Source of the DNA: Rhizobium tumorigenes
Lineage (GTDB): Bacteria > Pseudomonadota > Alphaproteobacteria > Rhizobiales > Rhizobiaceae
Assembly: GCF_003240565.2 (NCBI RefSeq)
Contig: NZ_CP117258.1
Coordinates: forward strand, 186,001-250,000
Direction of reading: 5' to 3'
Length of the DNA: 64,000 nt
This document shows, piece by piece, positions 63,259 to 64,000 of the stretch. A program made the translations under genes and the position numbers. The stretch's first letter is position 1; each line of letters starts with the position of its first letter. The notes under the pieces are model-generated. The model was not told the DNA's origin. It ran no database searches and was given only the letters and a program-made list of their open reading frames with translations.

Positions 63259-64000
63259 TCACGCAGCCGGAGCTGACATGGGAGATTGACTGACGCCGGG
63301 AATGGCATGGGCGACGATGGCGCTTTCGGACAGATCGGCGCGCTCGATCTCGGCGGCAATCCGCCCCTCGCGCATGACTAGCACCCGGTCGGAGAGACGA
63401 ATGACTTCTGGCAGCTCGGACGAGACAACGATGATGGAATGACCGTCGGCGGCCAGGGCCTCGATCAGCTGGTAGATTTCCGACTTCGCTCCGACATCGA
63501 TGCCGCGCGTGGGTTCGTCGAACAACAATATCTGCGATTTGGCCGCCAGCCAGCGCGCAATGATCGCCTTTTGCTGATTGCCGCCGCTGAACAGCCGGAT
63601 CGGTCGGTCCAACTGGAAAGGCCGCAGGTTGACGCGGCGCAACAAGTCGGTCGCCGTCGTCCGAAGCTTGCCGTTGCGGATGATGCCCGCCTTGGAAAAG
63701 CTGCCCAAAGACGCAAGCGCCATGTTGTTGGTCACGGAGCGACCGGGAATGATGCCTTCGCGTTTGCGCTCTTCCGGCACAAGACCGATGCCGGCAGCGA
63801 TAGCGTCGCGCGGGCTGCGCAGAGGCAGCGGCTTTCCGTCGATCTCGACCGAACCAGAGGTGATACGATCGACGCCGGCGAGCAGGCGCAGCAGTTCGGT
63901 GCGTCCGGAGCCGACGAGCCCGGCCACGCCAAGCACTTCGCCCCGGTGCAGGCGAAACGAGGCATCGCCGATCTTCGTCGCCGAAGACAGGTTCTTGGCT
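63259..64000 (-). CDS. ribose-type ABC transporter ATP-binding protein (RbsA family), partial
   Basis: The 3-prime part of a tandem-domain CUT2 ATPase; the gene continues past the window's right edge. The visible second nucleotide-binding domain includes LGVAGLVGSGRTELLRLLAGV (degenerate Walker A), VPEERKREGIIPGRSVTNNM and LFSGGNQQKAIIARWL. It also has Walker B LLFDEPTRGIDVGAKSEIY and the C-terminal VVSSELPEVIRLSDRVLVMREG. All are characteristic of RbsA/XylG-type proteins. The N-terminal domain and true start are outside. Confidence 0.94.
   Translation of the reverse strand, partial: AKNLSSATKIGDASFRLHRGEVLGVAGLVGSGRTELLRLLAGVDRITSGSVEIDGKPLPLRSPRDAIAAGIGLVPEERKREGIIPGRSVTNNMALASLGSFSKAGIIRNGKLRTTATDLLRRVNLRPFQLDRPIRLFSGGNQQKAIIARWLAAKSQILLFDEPTRGIDVGAKSEIYQLIEALAADGHSIIVVSSELPEVIRLSDRVLVMREGRIAAEIERADLSESAIVAHAIPGVSQSPMSAPAA

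Noticed and set aside
1..64000. CRISPR array, tRNA or rRNA genes
   Set aside because: No regularly spaced direct repeats, no tRNA cloverleaf pattern and no rRNA segments were noticed on reading; a dedicated scan was not possible.

Overview
The window reads as an accessory, catabolism-rich region of a Rhizobiales genome (Rhizobium/Agrobacterium/Allorhizobium type). The evidence is the GC-rich codon use, about ten sugar, peptide and amino-acid uptake components typical of rhizobial secondary replicons, the dctB-dctD/dctA arrangement with a sigma-54 promoter, the glcDEF/LysR/malate synthase G block, and a palindrome-mosaic intergenic region like the rhizobial intergenic mosaic elements. Replicon and species cannot be fixed from the sequence. 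I saw no rRNA, tRNA, CRISPR array or replication origin.

Layout. 1-1116: an IS30-family insertion sequence with both terminal inverted repeats. 1257-3791: a methyl-accepting chemotaxis protein. 4095-17409: a large carbohydrate locus. It has a LacI regulator, a divergent esterase/oxidoreductase pair, and an 11-gene operon encoding a complete CUT1 sugar ABC transporter, two TIM-barrel isomerase/epimerase-type enzymes, a second Gfo/Idh/MocA oxidoreductase, an alpha/beta hydrolase, a ribulose-phosphate-epimerase relative, a ROK kinase and a GlcG/HbpS protein. 17494-25210: a small secreted Gly/Lys-rich protein, then glycolate oxidase GlcDEF, a divergent LysR regulator and malate synthase G, which together take glycolate to malate. 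25584-26894: two GNAT acetyltransferases. 27044-33398: a nitrate/sulfonate-type ABC transporter and a peptide-type transporter without its own ATPases, next to a TetR regulator with a likely operator.

34343-40773: a universal stress protein, then a GntR/FadR regulator divergent from an amino-acid ABC transporter, a class V aminotransferase-fold enzyme and a dihydropyrimidinase-like amidohydrolase. A perfect 14-bp-arm palindrome lies between them. 40785-45551: the dctD-dctB two-component system divergent from dctA. 45654-52627: a hexitol (galactitol/altritol/sorbitol type) catabolic cluster with a GatZ-family protein, PfkB kinase, SmoE-like binding protein, SDR, zinc alcohol dehydrogenase and LacI regulator, but no permease or ATPase. 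52628-53712: about 1.1 kb without a gene, built largely of palindromes. 53713-59685: a second complete CUT1 sugar transporter with a ribokinase-like kinase. 60060-64000: an RbsD/FucU mutarotase, then a convergent ribose-type operon (kinase, RpiR regulator, RbsC permease, truncated RbsA ATPase) running off the window edge.

The least understood unit is the 4095-17409 locus. Its enzyme set fits an oxidative route that opens or cleaves an unusual, possibly acylated, glycoside through a keto-sugar intermediate. This is an inference from enzyme families and gene order; the substrate is unknown.
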